Part shown: piece after piece, positions 5,069 through 7,472 of the stretch
Layout: each line of letters opens with the position of its first letter
Numbering within the stretch: position 1 is the stretch's first letter
Source of the DNA: Candidatus Dadabacteria bacterium RIFCSPHIGHO2_12_FULL_53_21
GTDB taxonomy: Bacteria; Desulfobacterota_D; UBA1144; Nemesobacterales; UBA2774
Reading direction: 5' to 3'
DNA: 7,472 bases
NCBI GenBank assembly: GCA_001775255.1
Contig: MFCJ01000070.1
Span: forward strand, 1-7,472
Notes under the pieces: generated by a model
Told to the model about the DNA's origin: nothing
The model's input: the letters and a program-made list of their open reading frames with translations, nothing else
The model's database searches: none
Made by a program: the position numbers and the translations under genes

Positions 5069-7472
5069 ATGCCGATGTTTTTCAAGAACGAAGAGGGAAA
5101 GGGGCAAATGGAAACAATACCGTTATTACCGCTAAGAGATGTAGTTATTTTTCCGTACATGGTCGCGCCGCTGTTCGTAGGGCGTGAAAAATCCATACGC
5201 GCGCTCGAAGAGGCGATGAAGAAATCGAAAGAGATCTTCCTCGTCGCGCAGAGGGACGCGAAGACGAACGATCCTCAGGAAACGGACATCTACGACATAG
5301 GGACGATCGGCACGATCGTTCAGATGCTCCGGCTCCCCGACGGTACCGTGAAGGTGCTGGTCGAGGGCAAGAAGAGGGCGAAGGTGCTGAACTACCTTCC
5401 CAACAAGGGCTACTTCCTCGTCGAGGTCGAGGTCATACCGGAACCTCAGGAAGCAGGCGTGGAGACCGAGGCCCTCATTAGGACGCTCGTCACCGCATTT
5501 GAAAATTACGTGAAGCTCAACAAAAAGATTCCGTCCGAGGTCCTCGTCACGGTCTCGTCGATAGAGGACGCGGGCAGGCTTTCGGACACTATTTCCTCTC
5601 ACCTCGGGTTCAAGCTCGAGGACAAGCAGGAGATACTCCAGACCCTCGACCCGGCAGAGAGGCTGGAGAAGCTCTACGAGAAGATTCAGGCCGAGGTAGA
5701 GATACTCCAGATCGAGAAGAAGATACGGTCCAGGGTAAAGAAGCAGATGGAGAAGGCCCAGAAAGAGTACTACCTTACGGAGCAGATGAGGGCCATTCAG
5801 AAGGAGCTCGGCGAAAAGGACGACCTCAAGTCCGAGATACAGGAGTTCGAGGAGAGGCTCAAGAAGAAGACCATGCCCGAAGAGGCCGAGCAGAAGGTAA
5901 AGAAAGAGATAAAGAAACTGAAACAGATGTCCCCCATGTCGGCCGAAGCCACGGTCGTGAGGAACTACATAGACTGGCTCCTTGCGTTACCGTGGGGAGA
6001 AGAGAAGACGGACGACAGGATAGACATAGACGAAGCGCAGAGGATACTCGACGAAGACCACTTCGGCCTCGAAAAGCCGAAGGAGAGGATTCTCGAATAC
6101 CTCGCGGTGCAGGCGCTTACGAAAAAGATAAAGGGGCCGATACTATGCTTCGTCGGGCCGCCCGGGGTCGGCAAGACCTCGCTCGCGAAGTCTATCGCCC
6201 GCTCGATGGGAAGGAAGTTCGTGAGGGTGTCCTTAGGCGGAGTAAGGGACGAAGCCGAGATCAGGGGGCACAGGCGTACGTATATAGGCGCTCTGCCCGG
6301 AAAGATAATTCAGGGAATAAGAAAGGCGGGGACTACCAACCCGGTGTTCCTGCTCGATGAAATCGACAAGCTGGGAATGGACTTCAGGGGGGACCCGGCG
6401 TCGGCGCTCCTAGAGGCGCTCGACCCGGAGCAGAACGTCAACTTCAACGACCATTACATAGAGGTCGACTACGACCTGGCTAACGTAATGTTCATCACGA
6501 CCGCGAACGTGCTTCACACGATACCGTGGGCGCTCCAGGACAGGATGGAAATCATCCGCATCTCGGGGTACACGGAAGACGAGAAGCTCGAGATCGCGAA
6601 GAAGTTCCTCGTTCCCAAGCAGCTCGAAGCGCACGGGATCAAGGAAGAGAACCTGAAGCTCTCGGACCCCGCTATACAGACGGTTATAAGACGCTATACG
6701 AGGGAAGCCGGGGTGAGGACTCTCGAGAGGGAGCTCGCGACCCTGTGCAGGAAGGCTGCGAGGGATATCGTGAAGAAAGGGCTCGACCACGTCGTGAAGG
6801 TCACACCCAACATGATAGCGTCGCAGAAGTACCTGGGCATCCCCAAATTCAAGTACGGAGAGATAGAGGAGAAGCCGCAGATAGGCATATCCACCGGGCT
6901 CGCGTGGACGGAAGTCGGCGGAGAGCTGCTGACTATCGAAGTTTCCGTCGTGCCCGGAAAGGGGAATTTCACCGTTACCGGAAAGCTCGGGGAGGTCATG
7001 CAGGAATCGACGCAGGCCGCCATGAGCTACGTGAGGTCGAGGGCCGAGAGGCTCGGGCTCGAGAGGAACTTCCATCAGAAGGTGGACATACACATCCACG
7101 TTCCCGAGGGAGCGACGCCGAAGGACGGGCCGTCTGCAGGCATAGCGATCGGTACCGCCATAGTATCGGCGCTCATCAAGAAGCCGGTCAGGAACGACGT
7201 CGCGATGACCGGGGAGATAACGCTCAGGGGGAGGGTGCTCCCGGTAGGCGGGCTCAAGGAGAAGATCCTTGCCGCTCACAGGGGCAAGGTCAAGACCATT
7301 ATCATCCCGCAGGAGAACGAGAAGGACCTGAGGGAGATCCGCGAGAACATACTCAAGGACGTCAAGATCAAGCTCGTCGACCATATGGACGAGGTCCTCG
7401 AGGCGGCGATCGAGTCTGACGGGCCTGTCATACGGAGCCTGGTAATTCCTCCGGCGGTATTGCCGATGGGCG
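5069..7472 (+). CDS. lon: ATP-dependent Lon protease (LonA), C-terminus cut by window edge
   Basis: Lon is a cytoplasmic homohexameric AAA+ protease that degrades misfolded and specific regulatory proteins. The frame is open for 801 codons to the window end with no stop. The N-terminal substrate-binding domain starts at about residue 15 (IPLLPLRDVVIFP) and is followed by a charged coiled-coil region at about 210-295. The conserved NYIDWLL is at 299-305. Walker A is GPPGVGKT (363-370) and Walker B has Asp430-Glu431. The protease domain, from about 600, carries the catalytic dyad Ser689 (DGPSAG) and Lys732 (GGLKEK), 43 residues apart as in E. coli. The conserved domain ends near 782, and 19 further residues are visible, so only a short tail should be missing. 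It sits 32 nt after clpX with its own ribosome site, and probably belongs to the same transcript. Confidence 0.97.
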   Translation, partial: MPMFFKNEEGKGQMETIPLLPLRDVVIFPYMVAPLFVGREKSIRALEEAMKKSKEIFLVAQRDAKTNDPQETDIYDIGTIGTIVQMLRLPDGTVKVLVEGKKRAKVLNYLPNKGYFLVEVEVIPEPQEAGVETEALIRTLVTAFENYVKLNKKIPSEVLVTVSSIEDAGRLSDTISSHLGFKLEDKQEILQTLDPAERLEKLYEKIQAEVEILQIEKKIRSRVKKQMEKAQKEYYLTEQMRAIQKELGEKDDLKSEIQEFEERLKKKTMPEEAEQKVKKEIKKLKQMSPMSAEATVVRNYIDWLLALPWGEEKTDDRIDIDEAQRILDEDHFGLEKPKERILEYLAVQALTKKIKGPILCFVGPPGVGKTSLAKSIARSMGRKFVRVSLGGVRDEAEIRGHRRTYIGALPGKIIQGIRKAGTTNPVFLLDEIDKLGMDFRGDPASALLEALDPEQNVNFNDHYIEVDYDLANVMFITTANVLHTIPWALQDRMEIIRISGYTEDEKLEIAKKFLVPKQLEAHGIKEENLKLSDPAIQTVIRRYTREAGVRTLERELATLCRKAARDIVKKGLDHVVKVTPNMIASQKYLGIPKFKYGEIEEKPQIGISTGLAWTEVGGELLTIEVSVVPGKGNFTVTGKLGEVMQESTQAAMSYVRSRAERLGLERNFHQKVDIHIHVPEGATPKDGPSAGIAIGTAIVSALIKKPVRNDVAMTGEITLRGRVLPVGGLKEKILAAHRGKVKTIIIPQENEKDLREIRENILKDVKIKLVDHMDEVLEAAIESDGPVIRSLVIPPAVLPMG

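Noticed and set aside
6410..7384. 324-codon minus-strand frame and an overlapping plus-strand alternative frame (6526-7419) within lon
   Set aside because: Both overlap conserved Lon AAA+ and protease domains, and their translations are low-complexity, rich in Arg, Gly, Leu and Asp, as expected of shadow frames.

Overview
This window is an ordinary chromosomal segment from a bacterium, holding the protein quality-control cluster tig-clpP-clpX-lon. Upstream lie the 3' half of a tRNA-Leu gene and a membrane fatty acid desaturase. All genes are on the + strand. The coding sequence is moderately GC-rich, and the housekeeping genes strongly prefer AGG for arginine and often use ATA for isoleucine. 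From family knowledge, tRNA-Leu next to tig-clpP-clpX-lon is a deltaproteobacterial (Geobacter-like) arrangement. I therefore favour Desulfobacterota or a related phylum; this is an inference and the taxon is not fixed.

Layout: (1) 1-54 is the 3' half of tRNA-Leu(UAG), with encoded CCA. (2) 55-435 is a 381-bp non-coding stretch. It holds a perfect 15-nt palindrome directly upstream of an extended -10 promoter, a second promoter candidate, several small inverted repeats and a 19-codon ORF. (3) 484-1593 (alternative start 436) encodes a three-histidine-box desaturase of the front-end acyl-lipid type without a fused cytochrome b5. (4) 1594-1834 is a spacer with a weak hairpin and an AT-rich promoter region. 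(5) 1835-7472 holds trigger factor, ClpP, ClpX and Lon; Lon runs off the window near its C-terminus.

The cluster is compact: tig/clpP overlap by 1 nt (TAATG), clpP/clpX by 4 nt (GTGA), and clpX/lon are 32 nt apart. Trigger factor meets nascent chains at the ribosome. ClpX unfolds tagged substrates into the ClpP chamber, and Lon degrades misfolded proteins. A near-consensus sigma70-type promoter lies in the last codons of tig, placed so that its transcript would begin at or within about two bases of the clpP AUG. A second perfect -10 lies at the end of clpP. These suggest clpP, clpX and lon can be transcribed independently of tig.

I see no convincing new biological system. The points most worth a second look are the possible leaderless clpP promoter, the palindrome and promoter ahead of the desaturase, and the desaturase's position and its different arginine codon use.
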